Shown: positions 18,497 to 26,814 of the stretch, one piece after another
Layout: each line of letters begins with the position of its first letter
How positions within the stretch are numbered: the first letter of the stretch is position 1
Source of the DNA: Pseudovibrio denitrificans JCM 12308
GTDB taxonomy: Bacteria > Pseudomonadota > Alphaproteobacteria > Rhizobiales > Stappiaceae
Direction of reading: 5' to 3'
DNA: 64,000 nt
NCBI RefSeq assembly: GCF_001310815.1
Contig: NZ_BAZK01000008.1
Location: 62,001 to 126,000 of the forward strand
Notes under the pieces: model-generated
Databases searched by the model: none
What the model saw: only the letters and a program-made list of their open reading frames with translations
What the model was told of the DNA's origin: nothing
Program-made: the position numbers and the translations under genes

Positions 18497-20049
18497 ATGG
18501 CCCGCAAACATCTGGTTCTGTTGAATATGATCGGGGCACTTGCTCTGGTCATGATCGACCAGACGGTGCTGGGCGTTATCCTGCCTTCGCTGCAGCGGAC
18601 CTTTATGTTTGGTCCAGTGCATCTGCAATGGTCGGTCAACGCCTATCTGATCGCACTGGCTTCCATGCTGATGTGTGGCGGCTGGCTGGGCGACAAGTTC
18701 GGTTACTTTACCTCGCTGCGCATGGGTTTGGCGCTGTTCACCGCCGCCTCGCTGGCCTGCGCCTATGCCCCAACCGGTGAGTTCTTCATCACCGCCCGCG
18801 TGTTTCAAGGGGCAGGCGCGGCACTGATGCAGCCCGCCGCCACTGCGCTAGTGTTCTCAGCGTATCCAGCGGATGAACGCGGTAAAGCGCTGGCTCATTA
18901 TGTGGGGGCTGGATTGTTCTTCCTGGCTTGCGGGCCTTTGGTGGGTGGGCTGTTGGTGGAGTTTTTCTCGTGGCGCGTTGTCTTCCTGCTCAACGTGCCC
19001 ATTGGGCTTGCCGTGCTCATCATGGCCTTTGCCATTGGCAAGAGCAAAACCAACAAGGATACCGGCAGCTTTGATTTTCAGGGCGCGATCCTGTTCGTGA
19101 TGGCGCTGCTGGTTTTCACCGTAGCCGTCCAACTGTTTGGAGATTATCGCCTGTCACTGGGCGAAGGGGTGGTCTCAGCCGGGTTTGTTATCCTTGCCTG
19201 TTCTCTTCTGTTTGTCCGCAGGCACCGTGTGCCCATCCATTCATTCAGTTTTCGCTGTTTGAGAACAAGGTCTATCTGGGGTGCTGCCTGTTGTTGTTCT
19301 GCATTCCGTTTGCCCTGTTGGCACAGGTGGTATTTGGTGCGGTGTTCCTGCAAAACGTGCTCAGCCTGACGCCGCTTGAAGCCGGTCTCTCCATGTTGCC
19401 CGTGGTACTGACGATCATCGTGTGTGCGCAGTTTGGCGGGCGGCTGGTGGGCAATATCAAGTTCCGCAATCTCGCGGTTTGCGGGAGTCTGGCCATGGGC
19501 ATCGGCTTTGCAACACAGGCGCTGGTCATTCACTTCAATAACCTGTGGCTGCTGTTCCCCGGCATGATCCTGATGGGGGCGGGGCTCGGTTTTCTGATCA
19601 GTACTGTTTCAACAGAAGCGCTCTCCCACGTTTCCTTGCTAGCCCGTGCCCGCGCCACGGCACTGCTGCAAACCTGCAGGCAGGTGGGCGGTGTGTTTGG
19701 AATTGCCTGTGTGGGCGCGCTCATCAACTGGCGGGAAAAAACCATGATCTCCGCCGCTGCGGAACTGATGGAACCCAACGACAATGACCGCGAGCTTTTG
19801 CAGCTGCTGCTCTACAAGTTCATGGGGGATCAACCTGCCGCCGCCGCTTTGCTGCACGAACGCTGGCCGCAATCCCTTTACATCCTGAAGGCCATCAGCA
19901 GCCGAGCTCTGGCGGATGCTTATATCTTCAGTGCCGTTGTTTTGCTTGGCGCGGCTGTCATGTCGCTCTGGGCCTTCAAGGGCCACACGCCACGGCAAAG
20001 GCCACAAGGCCCCGAAGGCCCACCGCCGATGAACTCCGCGAATGATTAG
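18497..20049 (+). CDS. MFS drug/metabolite exporter, DHA2 family (frame broken near 19233)
   Basis: EmrB/QacA-type proton antiporter of about 517 residues with 14 predicted helices. It begins with LVMIDQTVLGVILPSLQ and has GGWLGDKFGYFTSLRMG, the motif A loop; ARVFQGAGAALMQPAATALV is the usual DHA2 motif. A missing C in the run at 19230-19233 breaks the frame; restoring it gives VPHPFIQFSLFENKVYLG. ATG 18497 is favoured because GGAGG lies 7 bases upstream. It is 23 bp behind the hydrolase, so a product of the patatin/hydrolase pair could be exported (inference). No HlyD-type partner is adjacent. Confidence 0.88.
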
Positions 20050-20055
20050 AGGGAA

Positions 20056-20082
20056 GCTCCTGCCAGTGGACTTGGCAGGAGC
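20056..20082. terminator. Bidirectional hairpin between exporter and RidA-like gene
   Basis: Perfect 10-bp inverted repeat GCTCCTGCCA / TGGCAGGAGC with a 7-base loop in the 42-bp gap between two convergent genes. It can end transcripts from both sides, though the U-tracts are weak. Confidence 0.65.
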
Positions 20083-20091
20083 AGGACACCA

Positions 20092-20565
20092 TCAGCTCTG
20101 CGGGATCGCAAGCGTGGCATCAATTTCAAACAGCATGCCGTCCAGTGCCAGACGATCCACCGGAATAAGCGTGCTGGCGGGTAGGTGTTCACCAAACAGC
20201 TTGGAGATCTGCTCGCCGATGGCATGGAGCTTGTCTTCTCCGTGACCCGCCACAAGCACCTGAATCTTCACCACGTGCTCAGGCTTTCCGCCGGACGCTT
20301 CGATGGCCTTGCGCAGATTGTCAAAGGCAAGTTCAGCCTGTTTGCCCACGGTTTTGCCCAGCACGTTGCCCTCTTTATCGCCGCTGAACTGACCGGAGAT
20401 GTAAACCGTCTTTGCCGATGAAGGCGCGACAACAACCTGCGAAAAGCCCCATGGGCTGGTATCGACAATGGTCGGCGGGTTGATGCGTTCCAGGCCTTCC
20501 GCCTGTGCCATACCGGCAGCGGCAATCATCAGGGTTCCAATGGATAAAGTGGCAAGTCTTTTCAT
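20092..20565 (-). CDS. Exported RidA/YjgF-family protein
   Basis: RidA proteins hydrolyse reactive enamine/imine intermediates in the cytoplasm; this one of 157 residues carries a Sec signal peptide (MKRLATLSIGTLMIAAAGMAQA, cut before EGLERI). The core has VYISGQFSGDKEGNVLG, QAELAFDNLRKAIEASGG and HVVKIQVLVAG. The strongly conserved RidA Arg in the C-terminal V-x-R-x-x-L segment has a counterpart in PVDRLALDGMLFEIDATL. The start at 20565 is chosen because the signal peptide begins there. The role of periplasmic family members is unclear. Confidence 0.82.
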   Translation of the reverse strand: MKRLATLSIGTLMIAAAGMAQAEGLERINPPTIVDTSPWGFSQVVVAPSSAKTVYISGQFSGDKEGNVLGKTVGKQAELAFDNLRKAIEASGGKPEHVVKIQVLVAGHGEDKLHAIGEQISKLFGEHLPASTLIPVDRLALDGMLFEIDATLAIPQS

Positions 20566-20877
20566 AGTGAACTCATTCTGTTCTTTCACCGAAACATGCG
20601 AGGTTTCGGTTTCACAACAGGGCTTGTAAGACCTCAAGCTAAGTTGAGGTCAACAGCAAATTTTCGCTTTTTGTGGTGACGATAACGCGAGTGAACCAGA
20701 GAATTGCAACCTGACGCATTGGTGCCATTTTCGTTGCATAGAGCTTTGACCCAAATTAATCGTCACAGACCAATCTCTCATTCATCTTCTTAGGCGTATG
20801 CTCTGGGCGTGGCCTGAGTTATGTGCGACAGCTCATGTGAGAGACTGACGGAAACTGATTTTAAAAGCGGATTCTTG
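20566..20877. promoter_or_regulatory. Divergent region with two perfect inverted repeats
   Basis: This 312-bp gap separates the RidA-like gene from the serine hydrolase gene. Two perfect palindromes stand close to the RidA start: ACCGAAAC / GTTTCGGT at 20588-20610 (7-base loop) and GACCTCA / TGAGGTC at 20630-20651 (8-base loop). They could be operators or leader hairpins of the RidA transcript. No gene is visible. Confidence 0.4.
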
Positions 20878-21929
20878 ATGCATTTAAGGATATTGGCAGG
20901 TTTGGCGGGAGTTCTGGCGCTCAGCGGCTGTGAGGAGGCAAAGCCCTTGCAGCGTGAAACGCCGCAGGACGAAATCATTACAGCTTTAGACAAGCACGCC
21001 AAGGATATCCAGCGCGGCAACCCTGAAACCAGCCTGAGTGTGGCCGTTATCCGTGACGGTAAGGTCGAGTTCATCCGCCTCTATGACAAATCCATCCGCG
21101 GTAAGACTGTTGTCGGTGCACAAGAACCCATCTTTGAGGTCGCGTCTCTCGGCAAACCCGTCTTTGCTTATCTGACATTAAAGCTCGTGGATCTGGATAT
21201 TCTGTCGCTGGAACGTCCACTTTATCAGTATGCACCAGACCTGTTTGAAAGCGCTGATCCGCGCCTGAAGCGCATCACCGCCCGCATGTTGCTTTCCCAC
21301 ACCTCTGGCCTGACCAACTTTGACGAAAAAGACCCGCTGAAGCTGCGGTTTGATCCGGGCACGGAGTTCACATACTCCGGCTCGGGTTATGCTTTACTGC
21401 AGCAGGTTCTGGAACGCAGGACAGGGCTGAACCTTGAAACGCTGGCCCGCATCCATGTGTTTGAGCCGCTTGGTATGACCTCCACCAGCTTCCTCTGGCA
21501 ACACGCTTATAACTACCGCATCCGCTTTGGCTACGACAAAGACGGAGACCGGATTACCGGCAAACGCAAGCCAACGACCGGCAATGCGGCGTGGAGCCTG
21601 CACACCACAGCGGGGGATTACGCTCGTTTTCTGGCAGCGATGATGGATGAGGCGTGGAGCCGGAAGTGAAGGAGTGGATGCTGAGCAAACACAAGACCAT
21701 CACGGGCAAGATCAGTTGGTCTATGGGTTGGGGCATTCAGGCGACCAAGCCCAACAGCTCCATCTGGCATTGGGGCAGCAATCCGGGCTATCGCTCCTAC
21801 ACGGTGGGTTATCCGGAGGAAGATCTGGGCATCGTGGTTCTTTCCAACAACGAAAAGTTGTTTGAAGGGATTGAGCCGCTCATCCTGCACACAATAGGAG
21901 GGACGCTGCCCTCCTATCACTGGTTCTGA
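20878..21929 (+). CDS. Serine hydrolase lipoprotein, class C beta-lactamase-like (frame broken near 21651)
   Basis: Protein of about 350 residues in the beta-lactamase/transpeptidase-like family (PF00144 type). ATG 20878 starts a short signal with the lipobox VLALSGC. The S-x-x-K motif is SLGK in FEVASLGKPVFAYLT. YSGSGYALLQQVLE provides the Tyr motif, and HWGSNPGYRSY replaces the K-T-G triad, as in esterase and peptidase members. One missing G at 21651 breaks the frame; restoring it gives MMDEGVEPEVKEWML. It ends directly against the convergent aminotransferase gene. More likely an esterase or peptidase than a true lactamase. Confidence 0.84.
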
Positions 21930-23111
21930 TCAAGCGATTTCCCGCGCTTTGGCAAGGAATGGTGACAGCCGCTCCAACGCCTCGTTGAGCTGCTCATCCG
22001 TTTGCGCAAAGCACAGGCGGAACCAACCCGGTTCTCCCACGAGGAACGCATCCCCCGGTGCGAGACCAACTTTGGCTTCTTCAATGAGCATGCGGGCATA
22101 GGCGATGGAATCTGTGACACCGTCCACCTTGAAGTAGGCGTAAAACGCGCTTTCCGGCACCGGACACGTCACCCCTTCATGAGCAAGCAGGCCATTGCAC
22201 ACCAGATCCCGTGCGTGCTGATAGTTCTTTGCCATCTGCGCGACAAACTCTTCGCCCTGTTCCAACGCTACCACGGCAGCCCGCTGCGAGAATGGCGGGG
22301 CGCTGGCGATGGAGAACTCGGCAATCTTCTCAACAACCGGTGTCAGGCTTGGCGGCAAGGTGAGCCAGCCCAGACGCCAGCCGGTCATGGCCCATGTTTT
22401 GGAAAAGGAATTCACCACGATCAGGCGATCTTCCGGTTCGGACACCTCAAGGAAAGACGGCGCTGCCTTGCCAGAGTAAACCGTGCGAGCATAGACCTCA
22501 TCTGAGATCAGCCAGGTACCCCGCTCGCGCAGCACCTCCATGATCCGCGCGATCTCATCCTTTGTCAGCATGAAGCCGGTTGGGTTGGACGGGGAGTTGA
22601 GCAGCACCACCTTGGCGCCCTTCGCCGTTTCTAAAAACGCCTCCACATCCAGCGACCACTTGCCGTCTTTCACTTCCAGCGCATGGGTGATCGTGCGTGC
22701 GCCCTGAAGCTTGGGAATGGAGAGCAGGTTCGGGAAGGCAGGCGTCAGCGTGACAACCGTATCGCCTTCTTCCAGCACGCTCTGGAAGGCCAGATTGAGC
22801 GCGTTGCCGCCGGAGACGGTCACTGCAATGCGGTCGACACCGATGGACTTGCCATAAAGCGCGCTCATGTAGCTTGAGATCGCATCGCGCAGATAAGGCC
22901 GTCCCAACCCTTCCGCATAAAACGTTTCGCCCGCGGCCAGAGACCGGGCTGCTTCGTCACAAATGAATTTTGGTGTAGGGATGTTTGGCTCCCCAAACCA
23001 CAAAGGAATAAGGCCCTCAACGCTCATGGCCGCATTGGCCAACTCTCGCGTGATGGATGGAGGAACCTGAATTGCACGGCTTTCCAGCCCCTGTTTTGCT
23101 TCAATAGTCAA
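21930..23111 (-). CDS. Pyridoxal-phosphate aminotransferase class I/II
   Basis: Fold-type I aminotransferase of 393 residues. The PLP lysine lies in SFSKTWAMTGWRLGW; the substrate Arg region is GWFRLCFAQTDEQLNEALERL near the C-terminus. NSPSNPTGFMLTKDEI and LISDEVYARTVYSG are also standard. The best start is TTG 23111, overlapping the SDR stop codon, which implies translational coupling. It is the third gene of a cupin-SDR-aminotransferase operon controlled by the divergent IclR protein, so it probably acts on an amino acid or keto acid of that pathway. Confidence 0.88.
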   Translation of the reverse strand: MTIEAKQGLESRAIQVPPSITRELANAAMSVEGLIPLWFGEPNIPTPKFICDEAARSLAAGETFYAEGLGRPYLRDAISSYMSALYGKSIGVDRIAVTVSGGNALNLAFQSVLEEGDTVVTLTPAFPNLLSIPKLQGARTITHALEVKDGKWSLDVEAFLETAKGAKVVLLNSPSNPTGFMLTKDEIARIMEVLRERGTWLISDEVYARTVYSGKAAPSFLEVSEPEDRLIVVNSFSKTWAMTGWRLGWLTLPPSLTPVVEKIAEFSIASAPPFSQRAAVVALEQGEEFVAQMAKNYQHARDLVCNGLLAHEGVTCPVPESAFYAYFKVDGVTDSIAYARMLIEEAKVGLAPGDAFLVGEPGWFRLCFAQTDEQLNEALERLSPFLAKAREIA

Positions 23112-23842
23112 TATGTCGCCCGTCCGCCCGAAAGGTCAAACACTGCACCGCTGTTGAATGTGCAGGCGGAGGAACTGAGCCACATAACAAGCTCGGCTGC
23201 TTCTTCCACCAGCCCCAATCTCTTCATCGGTGATTTATCAATCATGATCTGCACAAACTCAGGCGTCATCTGGTCCAGAATGTCTGTTTTGATAGCCGCC
23301 GGAGCGATGCAATTTACTCGTATATCAGTTTCTGCCAGTTCTTTTGCTAGAGATTTCGTCAACCCAATCACGCCAGCCTTAGACGCACTGTAAGCTGAGG
23401 CATTCGGAGTTCCCTCCTTGCCCGCTAACGAGGCCATGTTGATGATCCGCCCGAAACCACGGTCTTTCATATGCGGCACAATCTGATGGCAGAGGTGGAA
23501 GGTGCCACACAGGTTGACCTCCACAACACGCGCCCACTCTTGCGGGTCATAGTCTGCCAGCGGAACAGTGGAGCCCGCAAATCCTGCATTGTGGGAGAGA
23601 AAGTCAATCTGCCCGCATTGCGCAAGCGTCCTGGCAAACGCAGCCTCAACTTGATCCTGCTGACTGATATCGACGCGGCAGAAAACATGAGGGAAGGGCA
23701 GGTTCTCCGGTACTTTCAGGTCCCAGATAGCCACCTGAGCCCCCGCCTTGTGATAGTGCTGAGCGATCTCTGCGCCAATGCCTTTGGAGCCGCCGGTCAC
23801 CACGGCGACCTTGCCGGAAAAATCATAGGAAATATCGGTCAT
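23108..23842 (-). CDS. Short-chain dehydrogenase/reductase
   Basis: Classical SDR of 244 residues. The NAD(P) loop is VTGGSKGIGAEIAQ, the structural motif is LSHNAGFAG, and the catalytic set includes S in MASLAG and YSASKAG (Tyr and Lys). The acidic residue after the second strand (IWDLK) suggests NAD rather than NADP. It sits between the cupin gene (8 bp gap) and the aminotransferase (4 bp overlap). It probably oxidises a hydroxyl group in the same pathway. Confidence 0.88.
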   Translation of the reverse strand: MTDISYDFSGKVAVVTGGSKGIGAEIAQHYHKAGAQVAIWDLKVPENLPFPHVFCRVDISQQDQVEAAFARTLAQCGQIDFLSHNAGFAGSTVPLADYDPQEWARVVEVNLCGTFHLCHQIVPHMKDRGFGRIINMASLAGKEGTPNASAYSASKAGVIGLTKSLAKELAETDIRVNCIAPAAIKTDILDQMTPEFVQIMIDKSPMKRLGLVEEAAELVMWLSSSACTFNSGAVFDLSGGRATY

Positions 23843-23850
23843 AGCAGCAC

Positions 23851-24381
23851 TCAGCGGATGAAGTTCTTCACGTAGTCTGCGCCAAGGCCGACATCTTCAA
23901 AGTGCTTGCGGCACATATCGATTTTGGTGAAGACATCCTCATAGCCAAGGTGATTGCCATGCGGGTCCACGTAGTACATGACACCGTTCACCTGAAAGTA
24001 GGTGATCATCTCTTCGACATCATCGGGCACCACAAGCGTGTGGGTTTCACCTGGTGGTTCAAAGACATACCCGCCTTCACGTGCTTCCCAGTCATGTTCC
24101 AGATAATGCCAGCGACCTTTCAGTACAAAGCCGTGCACCGCGTTGGCATGGCGATGGCGGGAGAGCACGCCGGACTTGGTCACTTTCAGCAGGTTCATCC
24201 AATAGCCCTGCGAAACATTGAGACAGAGCGGGCGGAAGTAGACGTTTTCTGTCTGCTTGACCCACATGCGGTCATCGTCCTGAGACAAAGCATCAGGCAC
24301 CACAATTTCAGGTAGAGCATCTGGTGGCATAGGGTGTTGATAGGGGATGCGGGGGTTTTCGTCTTTTTCGACCAGCGGCAT
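23851..24381 (-). CDS. Cupin-fold protein, 2,4'-dihydroxyacetophenone dioxygenase-like
   Basis: Protein of 176 residues with two cupin motifs. The first is SGVLSRHRHANAVHGFVLKGRWHY, with likely metal ligands HRH and His; the second is GGYVFEPPGETHTLVVPDD. The overall plan, with WVKQTENVYFRPLCLNVSQGYWMNLL before the cupin, matches the ChrR-like group that includes 2,4'-dihydroxyacetophenone dioxygenase. It starts with ATG behind AAGGA and is the first gene of the operon. A non-haem iron dioxygenase role is plausible but not proven. Confidence 0.75.
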   Translation of the reverse strand: MPLVEKDENPRIPYQHPMPPDALPEIVVPDALSQDDDRMWVKQTENVYFRPLCLNVSQGYWMNLLKVTKSGVLSRHRHANAVHGFVLKGRWHYLEHDWEAREGGYVFEPPGETHTLVVPDDVEEMITYFQVNGVMYYVDPHGNHLGYEDVFTKIDMCRKHFEDVGLGADYVKNFIR

Positions 24382-24392
24382 TGACAGAGTCC

Positions 24393-24448
24393 TTATACGT
24401 CCATATTATGGACATTCATTCACTATATGAACAACGATATGCGTATAA
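24393..24448. promoter_or_regulatory. Probable IclR operator region
   Basis: Between the divergent cupin and IclR genes, GTCCATA-T-TATGGAC at 24399-24413 is a perfect inverted repeat with 7-bp arms. A second pair, TTATACG (24393-24399) and CGTATAA (24442-24448), is inverted and flanks it on both sides. Placement 12-30 bp before the cupin start fits a repressor site. The link to the adjacent IclR protein is inferred from position. Confidence 0.6.
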
Positions 24449-24494
24449 TTCTTTATGTCAACGCCGCAGCCATGTAGCGCTGGAAAGGACATCT

Positions 24495-25262
24495 ATGAAA
24501 GCGCCGGTGCAGGGCACGCAGAGTTTTTCGCGGACAATCCATTTGCTTAATTTGATCTCCCAAGCCAAAGCACCACCCTCCCTGCCACAGCTGAAAGAAA
24601 TCAGTGGCTTAACACGGCCGACGCTGTATCGACTGCTGGCTTCACTGGAAGCGGAGGGGTTGATTGAGCAGCGCGGAGACCAGCGTTATCAACTGGGTGT
24701 GAGACTGGTTTCGCTCGCGCGTAAGGCACTGGCTGAAAACGACATTCGAAGCCTTGCGAAGGATGCGTTGCTTCACCTGCGGAATCAAACCGGCGAAACC
24801 GTGCATCTGGCCGTGCCCAGTCGGGATGAGCTGATCTACATCGATAAGATCGAGTGTGAGGAAACGGTGCGCATGGCCTCCACTATCGGCACCCGCGTGC
24901 CCATGCACTCCAGCGGCGTCGGCAAAGCTTATCTGGGAGCGATGAACCCAGAGGAAGCCGAAGCCCTCATTCAGCAACTGGATATGGCAAAGATCACAAG
25001 CTTCACCAACACAGATCGTACTGTGCTTTCCGCCGTGATCCATAAGGTGCGGGAAGCTGGTTACGTGTTTGATGATCAGGAGAATGAGGAAGGCATCGTC
25101 TGTTACGGGGCGGCCATTTTGGATGAGATGGGCAAACCAGCAGCAGCGATCAGCGTTTCCATTCCGCTTTACCGGCACACCAAGTCGGAAGAACATTACG
25201 TCAAACCGCTTTTGGCCTGCATCGCGAATATTTCTCAGCGGCTCGGCTATCGACCTTCCTAA
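24495..25262 (+). CDS. IclR family transcriptional regulator
   Basis: Regulator of 255 residues. ATG 24495 follows GGAAAGG; an in-frame open stretch to 24381 is not needed. The N-terminal winged helix-turn-helix (SFSRTIHLLNLISQAKAPPSLPQLKEISGLTRPTLYRLLASLEAEGLIEQ) leads into the IclR effector domain, with MHSSGVGKAYLG, AGYVFDDQENEEGIVCYGAAI and GKPAAAISVSIP. It is divergent from the cupin-SDR-aminotransferase operon and most likely controls it in response to a pathway metabolite. Confidence 0.9.
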   Translation: MKAPVQGTQSFSRTIHLLNLISQAKAPPSLPQLKEISGLTRPTLYRLLASLEAEGLIEQRGDQRYQLGVRLVSLARKALAENDIRSLAKDALLHLRNQTGETVHLAVPSRDELIYIDKIECEETVRMASTIGTRVPMHSSGVGKAYLGAMNPEEAEALIQQLDMAKITSFTNTDRTVLSAVIHKVREAGYVFDDQENEEGIVCYGAAILDEMGKPAAAISVSIPLYRHTKSEEHYVKPLLACIANISQRLGYRPS

Positions 25263-25280
25263 AGCATCACAGAAAACGAA

Positions 25281-25358
25281 AGAGCCCGTGTAGTGCTCGC
25301 ACAGGGCGGCGGCGAGGCACTACACGGGTCTTCAACGCCCGGAATTAGGGATCCGGGC
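25281..25358. terminator. Two hairpins between the IclR gene and the T1SS operon
   Basis: The first hairpin (25281-25332) pairs CCCGTGTAGTGC-type arms with a one-base bulge around a GC-rich loop. The second (25337-25358) pairs GCCCGGA with TCCGGGC over an 8-base loop. They stand in the 235-bp space between convergent transcription units and probably stop transcripts from both. Confidence 0.5.
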
Positions 25359-25497
25359 TCTCGGGAGGAGGGTGCTGAAGCAACAAGAGCGGCGGTTGCT
25401 TCAACCTCTCACCATCACACTGGGATCTATGGCATTAGAGGCATATCTGTGCGAACACCCATCATTCGCAGATACACTCGGATCAATCCCAGGTGAA

Positions 25498-26814
25498 TCA
25501 GGTTTCTCTCATCGCATGCGCGATCTGGTCCATCATTGGCTTAACCAGATAAGACAGAACGGACCGGTCTTCTGTCTTGATGAACGCCTCAACCGGCATG
25601 CCCGGAATGAGAGATTTTCCGTCCAGACGTTCCAGCTCATTCTCCGGAATAGCCAGCTCCGCCAGGTAGTAAGTGCTGCCTGTTCTTGGGTCTTCAACCA
25701 GATCAGGCGAAATGGTTTTTAACCGTGCTTTCAGCTCCGGTGTGGTGCGCTTGTCAAAAGCAGGCAGGCGAATGGTTGCTTCCTGATCCGGGCCAATCTG
25801 GTCCACATCCACGGGCTGAACCTTAGCTTCCACGATCAGCTGGTCTTCTTCCGGAACGATCTTCATCACCACTTCGCCGCCCATGACGACACCGCCGATG
25901 GTGTGAACGGCCAGATCGAACACCTTGCCGTTTTGCGGCGCGCGGATTTCTGTGCGCCTGAGTTCGTCCTGCGCAGCAATGCGACGTTCTTCCAGCTCGG
26001 AAATCTGAGCCCGTGTCTGCTGCAGTTGCTCCAGATTGTTGGAGCGAAGCTCTTCATCAGCCTGCAGGATCATGACCCGCCGCTCGCTGATGGCTTCTTC
26101 TGACCGGGCAATCTGAGCAATGATGCCACCCAGCTCACCTTCCAGAGAGCTGCGCTCGCGCTGGAAGGCCATCACGCGGGACTCGGTCACCAGTTTCTTC
26201 TTGCGCAGGGACTCAAGCCCGCCCAACTCGGCATTGACCAGATCCACTTCAGTCTGCTTGGCATCCCGCTGGCGGATCAGGCCGCCGATCTGCTTTTCAA
26301 ACTGGACGATCTGGGTTTGCAGTTGCTCCCGCTTGCTCAGATGATTTTTCTGCCGCGCTTCCATCATGTTGCGCTGGGTTTCTTCAATCATCATCAGATG
26401 CGCACGGTGCAGCGGGCTCTGCGCACGTTTCTTGAAGCTGATCTCTTTGCGCCCCTGAATCTCAGCAGTCAGCCGCGCTTCCTGCGCATAGAGCTCATCA
26501 AGCTGATTGGTCAGAACCGCAAGGTTGGAACGGGTGAGGGTATCATCCAGCCGCAGAACCAGATCACCAGCCTTTACGAAGTCGCCGTTCTTGACGAGGA
26601 TCTGGTTGATGATGCCGCCGTCACGGTGCTGCACGGTCTTGGTGCTGGTCTCCACCACGATGGTGGCAGGAGCAACAACAGCGCCGGAGATCTCAGTTAC
26701 GGCAGACCATGTGCCACCACCCAATATCAGAAGGGCCGCAAGATAACCACCAACCCGCAAGTGACGGGAGATGCTGGCGCCGAGATCGTAGGATTTATCG
26801 GTGTTTCTAGCCAT
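25498..26814 (-). CDS. Type I secretion membrane fusion protein (HlyD family)
   Basis: Periplasmic adaptor of 438 residues linking an ABC exporter to an outer-membrane TolC channel. It has one membrane helix at about 21-43, the lipoyl half-motif GGIINQILVKNGDFVKAGDLVLRLD, a long coiled coil rich in Gln/Arg/Glu (about 75-270), and the second lipoyl half APQNGKVFDLAVHTIGGVV. The C-terminal IPENELERLDGKSLIPGMPVEAFI is typical of PrtE/HlyD. Its ATG overlaps the end of the ABC gene by 8 bp. No tolC gene is in the window. Confidence 0.93.
   Translation of the reverse strand: MARNTDKSYDLGASISRHLRVGGYLAALLILGGGTWSAVTEISGAVVAPATIVVETSTKTVQHRDGGIINQILVKNGDFVKAGDLVLRLDDTLTRSNLAVLTNQLDELYAQEARLTAEIQGRKEISFKKRAQSPLHRAHLMMIEETQRNMMEARQKNHLSKREQLQTQIVQFEKQIGGLIRQRDAKQTEVDLVNAELGGLESLRKKKLVTESRVMAFQRERSSLEGELGGIIAQIARSEEAISERRVMILQADEELRSNNLEQLQQTRAQISELEERRIAAQDELRRTEIRAPQNGKVFDLAVHTIGGVVMGGEVVMKIVPEEDQLIVEAKVQPVDVDQIGPDQEATIRLPAFDKRTTPELKARLKTISPDLVEDPRTGSTYYLAELAIPENELERLDGKSLIPGMPVEAFIKTEDRSVLSYLVKPMMDQIAHAMRET

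Noticed and set aside
25281-25358. Inverted repeats considered as ends of an insertion element
   Set aside because: They are 22-52 bp hairpins between two convergent operons, with no transposase or target duplication; terminators explain them better.
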